Below are positions 1-12,550 of a stretch of DNA of 64,000 nt, in pieces (position 1 is the stretch's first letter; every line of letters starts with the position of its first letter). This DNA is from Erythroxylum novogranatense (Eukaryota > Streptophyta > Magnoliopsida > Malpighiales > Erythroxylaceae). The stretch lies in NCBI GenBank assembly GCA_029891385.1, contig CM057230.1, positions 34,737,402 to 34,801,401 of the forward strand, given 5' to 3'. A program made the translations under genes and the position numbers. Below the pieces are notes generated by a model. That model searched no databases. It worked only from the letters and a program-made list of their open reading frames with translations, and was not told the origin of the DNA.

Positions 1-3000
1 CCTCATAAATACAATTACGATTTATACACCATTTCATAAATCAAAGCTTTATATAAATCATAGTGGCATTTTCAAGCCTTATACATTACCCATAACCCTA
101 AACCAAAGTACACAATACACAACGATTCTAGACTTCAAAGAACCATCTAACTTAACAATAATACAATATAAACACATGCAAACAGAATCTTCATTTTCTT
201 TCACCCGATCTTCTTCTCATCACTGTGGATGGGAATGAAGGGGTGAGCTTACTGTTCGTGGGTAACAGTTTATAACGAATATATATAAGCAAAATCCTTG
301 AAATTCTTTTTCTTTTCGGTCTTAGAAAACATTTCTTTGAAATCAGAAAGCACATTTTCTAAAAGTTGCGCTCTTCTTTGTAGTCAAATCACAATTGCAA
401 AACGATGATTTTTAGGCTTTCACCATAAACCCATAGGTTGCAAAACATGAATGCATCAACTTGACAATTCATAAATGCAATGGCAAACCACCTATGCAAT
501 GCACAACACATGGCTCGAGAGTTCCGTGGAACACAACGAATAAACCGAAGTTTATCGTAAACACAACGAGTCTGATTTCTCAGGATCTCGTGACCTCAAG
601 CGGCCAGCCGTAAGAAGGCTATATACGTCGACGTGCACGTGACTAACACAACATTCCTCTCTCGCCCACACAAAAGCATATATCATGCTCAACATCATTT
701 ATCGCATGATCTTTTCCGAATATACGAAATGTCATGTAATCTTTCGAGGCATAACACAATGTATGTTGCAATTCATTCAAAGTCCATGTATTGAATCAAA
801 ATGATTTTTCAAATCATTCATACAATGATGCAACATTTATGATGCAATTGAAATAAAAAAATCTCTTTATTTAAAGAAAGTAGTAGTGACTTATAAATTC
901 AAATTATAAACACATTACCCACCTCGATTCGATGCTAGAAAGTTGTTCCTAGCTCCAATTTGTCCATTGGTTCCTTCTTTCTTCCAATATAACTTCACCT
1001 AAAGCAATTTCACCCAAATTCAATATCATAATTAACTTAATCCTCAAATTGAACTTAGAAACACTAATCCCTCATATATTCAAGCTTTTTAAATCACAAA
1101 TTTCCAAAATCCTCAAATTCCAAATTTGGGCATAAACCCTAATTAATTTCCATCCAAAATTAAACCCATAATACTAAGAAATCAACAAAATTAACTTCAT
1201 ACTCCACAAACCCATTCCATTTTCCATGATTCTAAACCAAAACTTCAAGAAAAACTCAAATCTTAAAAACTGCTCTTACCTCATTTCTCCTCCATTTTCG
1301 GATTTTCTTGGTTCAAGATGAAGCTCTCTTCATCCTCCGCCTTTCTCTCTCTTAGAATGACATCAAAATCACTCTTCAAGTGGTAGAAAAATCGAGACCT
1401 AGCTTTCTCCCCTTTTTCTCTACCAAAGCTTGCTCTCCCTTCTCTCTTCTCTCTTATTTTCTTTCCTTTTGTTCAAGTGTCGTGCCTCACTTAAAGAAAC
1501 AACAGCTCAATCCTTTTTATAGTGTCATGTCATTTAATGAATGGGGAATGACCCATAAGCCCCTCCATTTAAGCCTATAAACTTAACCCTTTAAGTAAAC
1601 TTCCAAAATTGCCCCTCCATTGGTCTTTAAAACTGACATCTTGTATGATTATTTCGATTAGGTAAATGAAGCCATTTGATAAAATTTTCTTCTAGATAAA
1701 TGTTCCTCTATGTCTTATGAATCCAATGCTTCAAGAATCAGATCGATCCGAGCTCTATAGCTCAAGATATCTTCAAAATACTAAAGTTTGTTCTGCAGAC
1801 CTGAGGCTGAACACTATACCTAACTTCCGACCCGAATTTGGAAGTCTTAGAGGCTAAATTATAGCTCGACTTCTTCATAACATTTGTAGCTCCATGTCTC
1901 TAGTTTAATTTCCAAGAAGAATCAGATCAATCAGAGCTCTACCAACCGAGATATATCCAAAATACTAAACACTATTCAAACTTTTACAACCGATCAGCTC
2001 ACTTTGATCCGGTCGATCTTTTTCCGTTTAATGTCAAAACCGATCTATATAATATGAAAAGATAGAAAAATGTCTTAGGAATCCAACGCTTCAAAAATCG
2101 GCTCAATCGGAGGTCTACACAAAAAGTTATGTCCAAAAGAAAGAAGAGGGGTCAAAAACACAAAAGCAGACGATGATGTCAAGACAGACGCATAATTAAA
2201 TCAGTGATGACGCCAAGACAGACGTTAAAAATTTTGTTCTGTGATGACGTCAGCACAGACGCAAAAATTTGTCTGTGATGGCGTCAGCACAGATGCAAAA
2301 ATTCGTCTGTGATGACGTCACCACAGACGAAAAATGAAGACTAACTTCGTCTGATCCCTTTCTCCAAAATATCCCTACTTAGAAAGATCATAACTTTCTA
2401 CTCAGAACTCCAAATAAGACACGGTTTGATTCGTTGGAAAGCTAAGAGACAGATCTAAAATTTTCAAGAAGGACTCAAAGGCAAACTCAGTCTTTAAAGG
2501 GGTCAAAAATGTACTCAAAGATGACCCATTGATAATCTCCTCAAAACTTTACACAGTACCTCAACTTGCAAACATCATAACTTTTTACGCAGAACTCCAA
2601 ATAAGACAAACTTGGTGTCTATAGAACGGTAAAGAAACTCTATACAACTTTCATGAAGACCTTAAAAATCAGAACGACCTCTAAATGGGTCAAAAACTCC
2701 ATGCAAACTGACTGGTCGATCAACCCCATACTAAACAACATCAAAACTTGTAAAAATCATAACTTCTCACCCCGATATCGAAAAATTTCATACTTTATGA
2801 AGTTAGAAAGCTGGAAACATGAGCTACAACTTTCATTAAGACCACTTTGGCCAAATATATCTAGATCAGTACAGATTTGCCTTTGAAGTTTCTAACACCA
2901 TTCTAACACATCAACTTCACATATCAACACATCACCACAAACTCTTCAACTAATTCCTCTCAAACACAATACACACAAATCTATACACAATTGATATTCA

Positions 3001-3484
3001 TAAACAATTGATCTTTCATATCCATATATAAATCCATGTCTCATTAACATCATAAGATAAATGTTTATAAAATTAAATGGCATTCCAAGCCATATTACAA
3101 CATCGAGATTCAAGTCCAAGTACAAAAGATACAAAACTCCACCATTCTCCACATACGACCAAATCTTATTCTTACAATAATCTAACTTAAAACACCACAT
3201 GCATAACCAAACAAATTGTCTTTACTTTCTAATTTCTTCAAAATTTTACACTTTCTCTTTCTATTTCTTGATTTCAACTTCCATTTCAATCCACTCATCC
3301 ACTTGAACTTTCATAACCCATACAAATCTATTTGAAACCCAAAGTTATCAAATCAAACAAATCTTTTCTCATCAATTTCCTTAAGGCAAAAAATATATAT
3401 ATAACTCCATTCATATACAAAAAAAATCTTTTCAAATTTTTATTTTCATATTTCCAATTTCCACTAAAAGATCGGGGTCCAACA
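1..3484 (-). repeat. Diverged LTR-like repeat, minus orientation, copy A
   Basis: No credible gene is present. On the minus strand the block starts with TGTTGGACCCC at 3484, a common start for plant LTRs. It contains the 'cataactttctactcagaactcc' type of low-complexity text often seen in long Ty3/gypsy LTRs. Segments near 1720-2000 match segments near 3550-3740 in copy B, including the shared GTAGCTCCATGTCTCTAGTT. The GGCATTTTCAAGCC unit at about 68-82 recurs near 3078 and 63410. I read it as a decayed solo LTR or several overlapping ones. Its far end may lie outside the window and I see no target duplication. Confidence 0.5.
2172..2345. repeat. Tandem array of about 34-bp units with TGACGTCA
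   Basis: Five units start at about 2172, 2205, 2243, 2277 and 2311. Each has the form GATGACGTCAGCACAGACG followed by an A/T-rich spacer ending in TCTGT. The core TGACGTCA is a perfect palindrome of the type bound by bZIP/TGA factors. The array lies inside LTR-like copy A. Confidence 0.8.
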
Positions 3485-5522
3485 TAAATTCCCAACGACA
3501 CCAAATTAATCCATTTGATTCAAAAATATGAAAGTATTGTTCCAAATATTTCAGACTGTTGTTAGACTGAAACAATACACTATATCCAACTTTCATCTAG
3601 AAATTGAAAGTCTTAGAGATTGAATTAGATTTCAACTTCTTCATATCCTTTGTAGCTCCATGTCTCTAGTTTATCTTGAAACAAGAACCATCTCATATGA
3701 AACCCTATAGATCCAGATATTCAAAATACTTAAGCATGTTCAATAAAAATATCCAATTTCTACTCTTCCAATCGATACCCTTACTTTGATTCAATCTATC
3801 TTTTTGCAATTAATACCAAAAGCTATCAAAATCTTTGGAGGGACAAAAAAAATTGTTAAGAAACTATTGGTTCAAGAATCACTTCATTTGGAGGTTGGAT
3901 AACAAAATTATGGCCGAACGAATCAAATAAGATTTGATCCTCACTTATATTGAACTTGTCTCGGGACAAATGACATAACTTTCATTAGAAATGTTGGATT
4001 TAGATTATCTTAGAACGAATTCAAAGAGGACTTTAAGATCTACAACTTTAAAGAGACCTTGAGGTCAGATTCTATCTTCTAAAGGGTCAAAAATGGAGCA
4101 GCAGATAGGTATAGACGAAACCAAATGGAAAATCAGATGAATGGAAAAAGACAGAAGAAGTGGAAAAATTGCTATAACTTTCCCTATAGATATCAGATTA
4201 AGGTGTTCTTTATATGGTTCGAAAGAGGACTTCAAGATCTACAACTTTTATGAAGATCTAAAAGATAGATTCTATCTTCTAAAGGGTTAAAAATAGAATA
4301 GAAAATAAGTATAGACAAAAATTAGAAGAAGCAAAAAGCAGAAGAAACAAAACAAAGAAGAAGCAAAAATCAGAAGAAAAAAAACACAGAAGATATGACA
4401 TCATCACAGACCATGTGACGTCATCACAAAAGAAGAAAAAAGTAGAAGAAGCAAAATACAGAAGAAGCAAAAAGAAGAAGAAGCAAAACATAGAAGATAT
4501 GACATCATCACAGACCATGTGACGTCATCACAAAAGAAGCAAAAAGCAGAAGAAGCAACACACAGAAGAAACAAAAAACATAAGAAGCAAAAGAAGCAAA
4601 ACACAAAGATATGATGTCATCACATACCATGTGACGTCATCATAGAAGAAGCAAAACATAGAAGAAGCAAAAAACAGAAGAAGCAAAACATAGAAGAAGC
4701 GAAAAGAAAGAAGATACATCTTCCTTTGTAAGGACTATAACTTTTAGCCTAGAAATATAAAATTGCATACTATATACCGTTGGAAAGCTAAAAGAAAGGC
4801 CTACAACTTTTAAGAAGACAACTTTCTCTAATCTAGCCTAGATCAATCCAGAATTGCCCTTGAATTTAGAACACGAATTTACATTCATCCAATGTACTAC
4901 ACCCAATTCTCATCTTCATAACAATTTTTTAGATTCTTAAAGATAGAATTTAAATTCTATGTCTCTATAAGAAATGTATCCATATGTTTCTAATTTAATC
5001 CAAATTAAGAATCATCTCGTTTGGATAACTAGAGAAAAAGTTGTAGCTAAAAGACTAAAGCATACTCCGTAAATATTTTCCAGATCCACCACCCATTTTG
5101 TTTCACAATATTTCCTTAACACAATTCATACTAAGATCACCTTTTCTACTTCATTTGCTCCTCATTCTCAACTCCATTTCAAATCAATATCATCCATAAA
5201 GAAAATATAATCCATGATTAATCATGAACACTAATAATAGAACATACACATATATACATATTCCTCATCAACTTACTATACAAATTCAACTTCATTGTTG
5301 CTTCTAACTTTCATCTTAAATCTTCTCATTTTGAAATCTCTTATCCACAAAAAAAACACCAAAGCAAGACATGAATCTATCCACATTTCTCATTTGTTAC
5401 TTTACCCTTGCCTATCATTTTTTGGTTCAAGAATTTTCATCATTTGTTCTTTACTAAAGACGAATCACCAAAATTCCTCGTTTACCAGTTCTAATCTTCT
5501 AATACAAGTTCGGGGTCCAACA
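3485..5522 (-). repeat. Diverged LTR-like repeat, minus orientation, copy B
   Basis: This is a second copy of the same family in the same orientation, ending at 5522 in a second GGGGTCCAACA (TGTTGGACCCC on the minus strand). It shares blocks with copy A, for example 3640-3680 with 1880-1920. The short reading frames here are low-complexity shadows. No flanking duplication is visible, so I cannot say whether it is a nested solo LTR or half of a broken element. Confidence 0.5.
4320..4715. repeat. Purine-rich GAAGAAGCAAAA array with three TGACGTCATCA blocks
   Basis: The region is built from repeats of GAAGAAGCAAAA. Three spaced blocks of the form ATGACATCATCACAG...ATGTGACGTCATCACA start near 4393, 4497 and 4606, so the period is about 105 bp. 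It occupies the position in copy B that corresponds to the TGACGTCA array in copy A. The Phe-rich minus-strand frames across it are translation shadows. Confidence 0.75.
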
Positions 5523-6408
5523 CTTTTGCTTATAATTGTTGCTATTATTGTTATTTCCATATACTTTATTGATATACTACGCAGATACGTTTAAATATTT
5601 GTATATATTTAGCATTTTGTTGGAGACATTTTGTACCCAGTCTCATCTTGTTGTTCTGAGATATTTTGTTAAATCTCAGTTGGCATCTTAAGTGGATGCT
5701 TAGGCCATTTTGTTTGCAATTATACAAATAGATCACCATTTTGTGTGCATTTCCTTATGACACATTTTGTTTAGGTCATCGAGGTATGGGTATCTCGCAT
5801 ATATATTTGTAACCTCATTTTGGACTTATGATTGAGAAATCATTGACTCTACTTTGACATCCTATTGTGGCCACATGTTGTTGTATATTAATTTGGAGAT
5901 TTGTTTCTATTGTTCATTGATGTTAGTTATGTTATCCAAGTGGAATAATGATAGAATTTTGTCATTATTTTTGTGGACTAACATAAGAAACATAATTTTG
6001 TACAAACCTCGATTAATTTGATGTCAAGATAATTGGGCTTGTTAATTCTCTCCTTAACGTGTTATTGGGCCCGTGTTTATGGGCTTGCTATGATAGATAG
6101 GCTTGACCCATGTTTTGCAATGCACAAGAGGCCCTATTGCTAGTCGACCTTAAATACAGTCGTTCCATTGAAAACTGTATGCGTTTTTGCTGACTAGGGT
6201 TTAGAATAGCAGTAGTTAATTCTCTGCGTTTCTGGCACGTTGCTTTACAGAAAACAACAATGAATTCAATTGTTCCACAATTTTAAGGTATTTGTCTATA
6301 CAATTATTGAATCTAGTATGTTGTAATTCTATAGTTAATTAATTGTGTTGATTAATTACGAAATTAATCTGAAATCTCATGTTGAATTTTCTTTGGCCAT
6401 AATCCACC
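5523..6408. other. Non-genic stretch, possible decayed LTR
   Basis: I find no gene. Phrases such as GGGCTTGTTAATTCTCTCC and GACTAGGGTTTAGAATAG resemble the transcribed part of a copia LTR. A TGTTGGAGACATTTTG motif near 5618 could be an LTR start, but no partner LTR, coding remnant or target duplication was found. Confidence 0.3.
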
Positions 6409-6511
6409 TACAAATTCTGAGCATATTTTGCAACACTGCACTTCCCACGCACAATTTAACCTACAAATTCTGAGCATAATGTACAATTCTGCACTTCCCA
6501 CGCACAATTTA
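6409..6511. repeat. Two-copy tandem duplication, about 50 bp
   Basis: The phrases CCTACAAATTCTGAGCATA and GCACTTCCCACGCACAATTT each occur twice in direct order. The short plus-strand frame over it has no recognisable product. Confidence 0.75.
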
Positions 6512-6809
6512 TGGGTGCATTCTCATCAATCCTCAAACCAACCCTTTATGCCATATCCGCGTATCATCTTATCATTGTCAAATGCATCGAGATCAGTACA
6601 CATTGATAACACCACAGCAATGGTTTCAGCATTGACTCCAATTTTTCACATCATCATTGAAAAAACTAGTTAATGCTCTTCAGAACGAGCATGACTTGAC
6701 ATTGGAGACGCAAATTTGGCTCTGACCCCTCTTTACTTCATCATCTCGAATATCTCACAAACCAGACAGTAAATGCGTGGGCACAGAAAATAACATGAAG
6801 GGTTTTGGG

Positions 6810-6961
6810 GGCATCATCTTGTTTGTACCACTAATTCTGTACCTATTATGTGCCAAATTTAAAACGTCGACATTTTATTAAAACTAACGTCTCCTCTACC
6901 TAAACCAATCGAATGTCTCTAAGCCAAGCCAACGTCTCCTCCTTTTGATTTTACTTCCCAC
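6810..6961 (+). repeat. Left terminal inverted repeat of the Pack-MULE-like element
   Basis: It is the inverted partner of 15686-15839. The first 29 bases match at about 21 positions without gaps. The GTGCCA-ATTTAAAACGTC block is nearly identical. Confidence 0.7.
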
Positions 6962-7155
6962 TTTACTTCTTCCATCTTGCTCATAGATGCATCTTCTCTC
7001 TTTGTTCTATTACAACCACCCCTTTTCTTCACACAAAAACACTCTTTCTCTCCATCAACTACTCACACACGCTAGGATTTGGTGTTCTAAGTTTAAACAA
7101 ACAGGAGCTTTGATCACTTTGAGGATTTGGTGTTTTGGGTTTTGGTTGATTGGAG

Positions 7156-7213
7156 ATGGGTAAATTGGAGGAAAGAGTTGTCGTCGTAATCATGGTCAGT
7201 GGATCCACCAAAG
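7156..7213 (+). pseudogene. First-exon fragment resembling mannose-1-phosphate guanylyltransferase alpha (KONJAC-type)
   Basis: An ATG at 7156 opens 19 codons reading MGKLEERVVVVIMVSGSTK, then a single G before a GTATGG donor at 7214. The family start is M-G-x-x-E-E-x-V-V-A-V-I-M-V-G-G-P-T-K-G, the nucleotide-binding beginning of GDP-mannose pyrophosphorylase-like proteins. Here the G-G-P of that motif reads S-G-S. No following exon of this gene (the T-R-F-R-P-L-S part) is seen downstream, so this is an isolated exon with its leader. A pyrimidine-rich stretch at 6960-7060 probably represents the co-captured 5' UTR. The identification rests on 19 residues. Confidence 0.55.
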
Positions 7214-8429
7214 GTATGGACTTTGTCTGACATTTCTTATTTCTGAAAAAAGTCATTCTCCTTGGAGCTGAAGAGTTAACATTCAGTGGCAATAAATTTC
7301 AATTCTAAAGAAACTTTGAACATGTATTGGCAGAGACGATCTGATGCTCCTTGTTGGTACCTCATATTTTTGCAAATTCACTTGACAAGCCTAGTTCTTG
7401 CATGTTCCTTATTTCGCTTTACCCAATTGCAAAAACGACACAATATATAAATTATAGATTCCAAAGATCGATCCTTTACCGTTTGTCTCTCACCACGCAA
7501 AAATGCCTTAACTTGAAGAACACCACTTATTATTATTGCGATTTCAATTCTCTCTCTCTCTTTAGAAATCTCTCTTCTTTGTTGGTTGTTTCCTTGAGAT
7601 CCAGAATTAGCTTCGTAGAAACTAGAAAGATTGAATCTTTCTACTCTTACAACACTGCTTTTCTTGTTTCTTTAGTTGGTTAATCGAGCTTATCGCCCTT
7701 CTCTTCTTAGATTCTTCAAGTTCTAGTTAAGTCCGTTCTTTTTTGTAAATACCCACTTGCCCTTTGAATCATAATCTCTCGTGTTCTGCTACTGCATTAT
7801 AGTCTTCTCCGCCTTTTAGTTTTGGCCACATAATCATTTATCTATTCTTTGCCTATCTTTCTTTGTTTAAGCTACCTTTGGTCTCAAAATAAGCTTCTTT
7901 AGGTTTAAACTCCCAAAAGATTGATGTTTTATAAGGGAACATAGGTCTTTGGGATTCTTTTGACTCGCCTGATTCTATCTCTGGCTTCGTGGCTTTTTGT
8001 GATCTTAGCTTCGTAGTTCTGGTTCAATTTTATTGAGCTACTTTTGTTTTCTTTTGTTTTGATTAAGGTTTAGTGTGATCAGTATTTGGTTTGTTGGAGG
8101 AGTCTTAAGGATAACTTACAGTAATTCAATAAAGACTTTTTTATGTGTTGTAGCTGAGATGCAACCTGGTCAAAGAAAAAAGGTATAGGATCAATCATAT
8201 CGAAATTGTTTATATCGCTACGGTAAAAAGATGACATCTTCTTTTCGATAATTGGCAATTGCATCTTAGTGAAATTCACTTTCTTCTTTGTACATTGAGG
8301 AAGAAAAATGAGTTTACTTTATTGACAGTATCTACTATCCTGGCTTGATCTAGTTTCTTACTTCTTTAATGAGTCTCAAGTCGTTGTAATGTAGGTCATT
8401 GACCTTATAAATAGGAATCAAGTTAATAT
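7214..8429. other. Non-coding interior of the Pack-MULE-like element
   Basis: This is T-rich, intron-like DNA after the KONJAC-type exon. A CT microsatellite lies near 7548. I recognise no exon here. Confidence 0.5.
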
Positions 8430-9068
8430 GACCTCATTCAACTAGGAATCAAGTACACACATGCAGCTGTTGGAGTCATTGTTCGCTTGAGGAAGGAGTT
8501 GTCACTTATGAAAGACGTACCTGTGCTTATTGCAATTGACCAAGTAAGAGTTTTGCTTTAATTTAAAACCTTGTACTGCGTATTTAGCAGTTAGAACATG
8601 CTATAATTTAGGGTCTTGCTATTTTTGTTTTGAAATATCCCTTGATTTACTTCAAGATGTTACTGTCCAATATAATAGCTGGTTTACATTCAGCAAGCAC
8701 GAGGAACCACTAACTGTGAAATCTTGCCAACCAATCCATACTAGAGAACTTGCAATGGTTAGCTTCAAATTCTGCATCATAATGCATTCTTGGCATTGTG
8801 TCAATTGTATGCATGATAAGATAAGTATTTGCAACATCAGTTGAATTAATGCACATTCTTATCTTCTAAGGAGTTAACCTTCAGAGATTTGATTCCCTGC
8901 TCCTCACATAGTTCAGTTGTTTACTTTGCTAATAATGCAACCTTGATAGAGGTCAATTCATATACAACATATCTGTTGTTTTTCTTCTTCCGCAGGTAAA
9001 TGCTTTTAGGTCTATGATGCATAATGAGATGATGGTGGGTGCTTTTTCTCGTTCAACAACAGTTGGCA
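8430..9068 (+). pseudogene. DAP3: DAP3 / mitochondrial ribosomal protein mS29, three middle exons
   Basis: Three exon-like blocks read as consecutive plant DAP3 sequence. Block 8430-8543 gives DLIQLGIKYTHAAVG and then VRLRKELS...VLIAIDQ before GTAAGA. Block 8671-8757 gives the WFTFS...PIHTRELAM segment before GTTAGC. Block 8996-9068 follows a CCGCAG acceptor and gives VNAFRSMMHNEMMVGAF. DAP3 is the GTPase-like subunit of the small mitochondrial ribosomal subunit. The parts before and after are missing: homology stops after the VGK at about 9068. The acceptor before the second block reads CCAA rather than CAG. The Walker A exon of the same gene lies on the other strand at 13926-14048, so this is a captured, non-functional piece. 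Confidence 0.75.
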
Positions 9069-9267
9069 AGTTCCTCTTATCCGATGACCTTTTCAAGATG
9101 ACTTCTTTGTTTCACCAGTGGAGTTCACATGTTTTGTGGTCCTGTGCTTTTCATCCACCTTGCACTTGATGTTCTTCAAGAATCCCCAAATGCCGATTTG
9201 GCAAATTACTTTCTTTCCTCAATTTAGGATTAGAAAATTGCAATTTTTTATCCTCAGGATGATGCAG

Positions 9268-9348
9268 GCAATTTTGGTGCTAGAACAAATCAATAGCATT
9301 TTCATGGATGTTGTAGACTTGCTAAAACAGAGAATTCTTATAGCACGA
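9268..9348 (+). pseudogene. Unidentified exon-like fragment
   Basis: There are 27 open codons between a GATGCAG acceptor and an A|GTATGC donor, reading AILVLEQINSIFMDVVDLL and onward. The composition is that of an amphipathic helix. I do not recognise the parent gene. The flanks look intronic, like the neighbouring captured exons. Confidence 0.35.
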
Positions 9349-9734
9349 GTATGCACTCTGTATTATTAACACATGTTATAGTTGTTCCATCTAATAATAC
9401 TTTCAAATGGTCATGTTGGCATATGTGCACGTATGGATAACCATTCAAAGCATGCTAATCCCTGTTAACTTCAACGCCTGTAATGCTTGAATCAAGTTTA
9501 TCAATAACTTGTGACATTTTCCATGCAAATTTTAATATCATAAGCAGTTACATCTCCTACAAGTATGGATCCGGAAGGAAACATGATCAACTGAAACATA
9601 ATGAACCTTGAAAATGGCTAGTTCAGGACAAAAATTCCAGAACTATTTCTTAACGCCAGTAAGCAACAAAAAATTATCATTGAAATTTTATGTACATACT
9701 AACTATTGATTACATAGCATCGTCATATTGACTT

Positions 9735-9842
9735 AATGTAGAGCCCGACCTCTACCGCCATCACTCCAGGTATTGTCCTCTTTGGCCAAGGGTGAGCCAC
9801 GACTCGAACCCAAGACCTTAAGGTTTTGTTTCGCTTTAAGCG
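9735..9842 (-). repeat. tRNA-derived SINE, B-box half (split by the solo LTR)
   Basis: On the minus strand 9810-9801 reads GGTTCGAGTC, a clean RNA polymerase III B box. A GC-rich tail follows, ending near GGTCGGGCTCTAC. The A-box half lies beyond the solo LTR at 12551-12590. Removing the LTR and one copy of AAGCG joins the halves with a tRNA-like spacing of about 45 bases. Confidence 0.6.
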
Positions 9843-12550
9843 TGTAACATCCCGTTACTGTTAGCAAGGGCATTATGGTAATATTGGGTCAGACTGATAG
9901 GTTTCATTGCATTCACTGATTGAGCATGTTACTGGCCTCTGATCATAGAGGAACAGGTTTATTGCATATGCACTATTTCATAGGTACATGCATTCATGAT
10001 TTTCCGGCATTTTAATTGTGAGTATGAATTGATTGGATTATGGACTGACTGAACTGACTGGATTATGATTGATTGAGAAATTAAGAGTAAGTGGGCTCAA
10101 ATGACTGATTTAGAATAGTCTAAGAGTGATTGGCAATTGATAGTGGCTTATAGGAGATTTTCTGGAAATTCGGGAGAAAATGCTCGGACCGGAAATTTTG
10201 GAGTGACAGACCGATTGACTGTATAGTACTGAAAGAATTGTCCAATGGCAATGGAAAAAATAGAGTTATACTGTTAGGAAATAAAAATGTTGAGCCATTG
10301 AAATTTTGAGACTGAAATTTGAACTAATTTGGAGACTTATGTCTATAAATAGCCTAGGTTTGAATTTGGGGATTTTCCCTAAGGCTTAGCATTCTTCTCC
10401 TCTCCTTCTCCTCTCCTCCTACGGTGATTTTCGATTTTTTCCATAGGTGAGGATTCTTCGATCTTTTCTTATGGTTTCCTTCTCATTGTGCTAGGCTAAC
10501 TGGTTTATGTGATTGATGAAGGTTGAGAGTGGTTAATCGGTGATTGGAGAAAGTTTTAGGGTTTACGGTGATTTGTGGTTTTGATCTTCGATTGGTAAGT
10601 ATTTATGGCTTTAATGTTATTATTAATGGTTAGTTGTTACATTTATGACATTTAATGTATTAGATTTAATGTATTAGATGGGGTAGTTGAATGTGTTTTA
10701 TGGTGGTTTTAAGAGTATTAATGGCGGAAATCGATCGGAGAAGACGATCGGGCCTTCATACGTCGCGACGAGCGCGCAGAGGCGTGAGGGCTTCGTCGCG
10801 ACGAATAATGATTTATTCGTCGCAACGAGCTCGGCTGGACGTCGCGACGAGTGTGGATTTATTCGTCGCGACGAGCGGTCTCCACGTCGCGACGAACGGA
10901 CTTCTTCACGTCGCGACGAGCGGCCGTAGATCGCGGCGAAGGGGCTTTTTCTGATTGGATTGATTTTAGTTTATTGGGCATAACTTATGGTACAGACCTC
11001 CGATTGAGGTGATTCTCGATTCATTATGAACTAGGGAAAGATGTCTACTATTGAGGATAATTATGGGAGTTAGAATTTAATTTAAATGGTATTGATTCAT
11101 CGAGAATAAGGTCAATTATGGTTCATAGTGTGACCTAAGTTTTAAATTGAGACAATTGGAGTTTTAATTGAGGTTTTCAATGGAGGTTTTGACCCAATGA
11201 ATAGGGAATTGACATAGGGAATATGAATTGAGGAAATTGAACTGAATTCTAGGATTGGATCCATTATTATCGATCAATTGAGCGAAGAGTTAGAATGGGA
11301 CATAAGAGTTCAAATTGGGTTTTAGCGCCGGGAAAATCGTGAACATGCATTGTACATATTTCCACTTAGACATATGCATCATTGAACTGTTTTGACTGAG
11401 CATCTAGTAATGGGACTGTATTTTACTGTTATAGAGGCGTCGTTGGATCGTCATTCCACGGACATTGTTGGAACTTCCAGGCAATAGCTCGGAAGTTACA
11501 GGTGAGTAACCTAGTTGGTTTCTCAAATTCCTGATTGTCTAAATGCTCTATGTGAATTACTTGTCAACGTGAAATTGCATGATTACTGAAATATACATGA
11601 TCGAATGACATGCTTCTACTGTATTGGATTGAATTACTGCATGACACTAAGAATTGAAATACTGGGCTTTTATAGCCATACACTGTAAATTACTGAACAT
11701 TGCATTACATGCATAAATGCATGATCAGATAATGGATATGTGACCCAAGTTGCTATTATCTTTGAAAAGAGCCTCGAGCTCGAACATCGATCTTCGCCTC
11801 GAGCCCGAGGGGCGAAACTCGACGCGCCCCCATTGAATCTTGGTCGAGCACTTGGGCACAACATCAATAACTGAAAAGAGTCTCATATGCATTGCAACTT
11901 CATGATTAACTGATTTGTGATAATCGATCAACTACGTGATGGCATGATTTATCGAAATTGTGATATGATATCAGTAAATTGTTATATGTTATTGTAAATT
12001 GTTATTTGATATCAGAATCGTTATAGGTTATCGCAAATTGTTATATACTAATTGTATTCATCTTGTCTGCGTGCACGCACGCAATTTGCGTAATGCATGA
12101 TTTGAGTGAACCATCGATGATGGTTTCTCAATGAGTTCGCAAACTCACCCAAAATTGCAACATATTTTTTCAAGATTGATAGAGTAGACTCCTAGTTCCG
12201 GAGATAGTCTTTTCCTGCCGTGCGAGCGTGCTGGCAAGAGAGGCGATGACACACAGGTCGGTCAGCTGGGTTGGACTTTTGCGGATGACTTAGGATAGAT
12301 GCTTGTATCAGTTTCCTTTTTGGTTTTGTTAGGGGACTGATAGACTTGTCTATTCTGATATTGGATGACTATATCGAGATTATTTTGGGTTTTAAATTGA
12401 CTGATTTCTGATATATTATGGTTTTAATTATTGCGATGCCATGTGGTCTATTAGCGGAATTTTTTCTGGTAGTGCACCTTTATCGTAGGATACGTGTCGG
12501 AGCGACCTTCAGGAGTCTCGATGTGTACCCTACGGTGAGGGGGTGCTACA
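9843..12550 (+). mobile_element. Solo LTR, 2.7 kb, Ty3/gypsy-like
   Basis: The element begins TGTAACATCCC and ends GGGTGCTACA, imperfect inverted termini of the TG...CA type. Perfect 5-bp target duplications AAGCG flank it (9838-9842 and 12551-12555). There is no internal polyprotein, so it is a solo LTR left by recombination. The text CATAACTTATGGTACAGACC near 10980 and the GTGAGTAACC region near 11503 are typical of long plant Ty3/gypsy LTRs. The orientation is assigned from the TGTAACATCCC start. Confidence 0.85.
10755..10945. repeat. Array of the CG-rich palindrome TCGTCGCGACGA
   Basis: About eight copies of CGTCGCGACGA, with minor variants (CGTCGCAACGA, ATCGCGGCGAA), are spaced 20-35 bp apart. 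The core is a perfect 12-bp palindrome. The Arg/Ser-rich frames through it are repeat shadows. The array is far richer in CpG than its surroundings. Confidence 0.85.

Noticed and set aside
4279..4719. Phe/Ser-rich minus-strand frames that look like hydrophobic proteins
   Set aside because: They are shadows of the GAAGAAGCAAAA array; the three overlapping frames simply repeat the unit.
10755..10945. CRISPR-like regularly spaced repeat
   Set aside because: This is plant nuclear DNA, units and spacers are irregular, the array is inside an LTR, and no cas genes exist.
10687..10954. Two overlapping Arg-rich frames (RRDER repeats)
   Set aside because: They arise from the TCGTCGCGACGA palindrome array and have no start context or homology.
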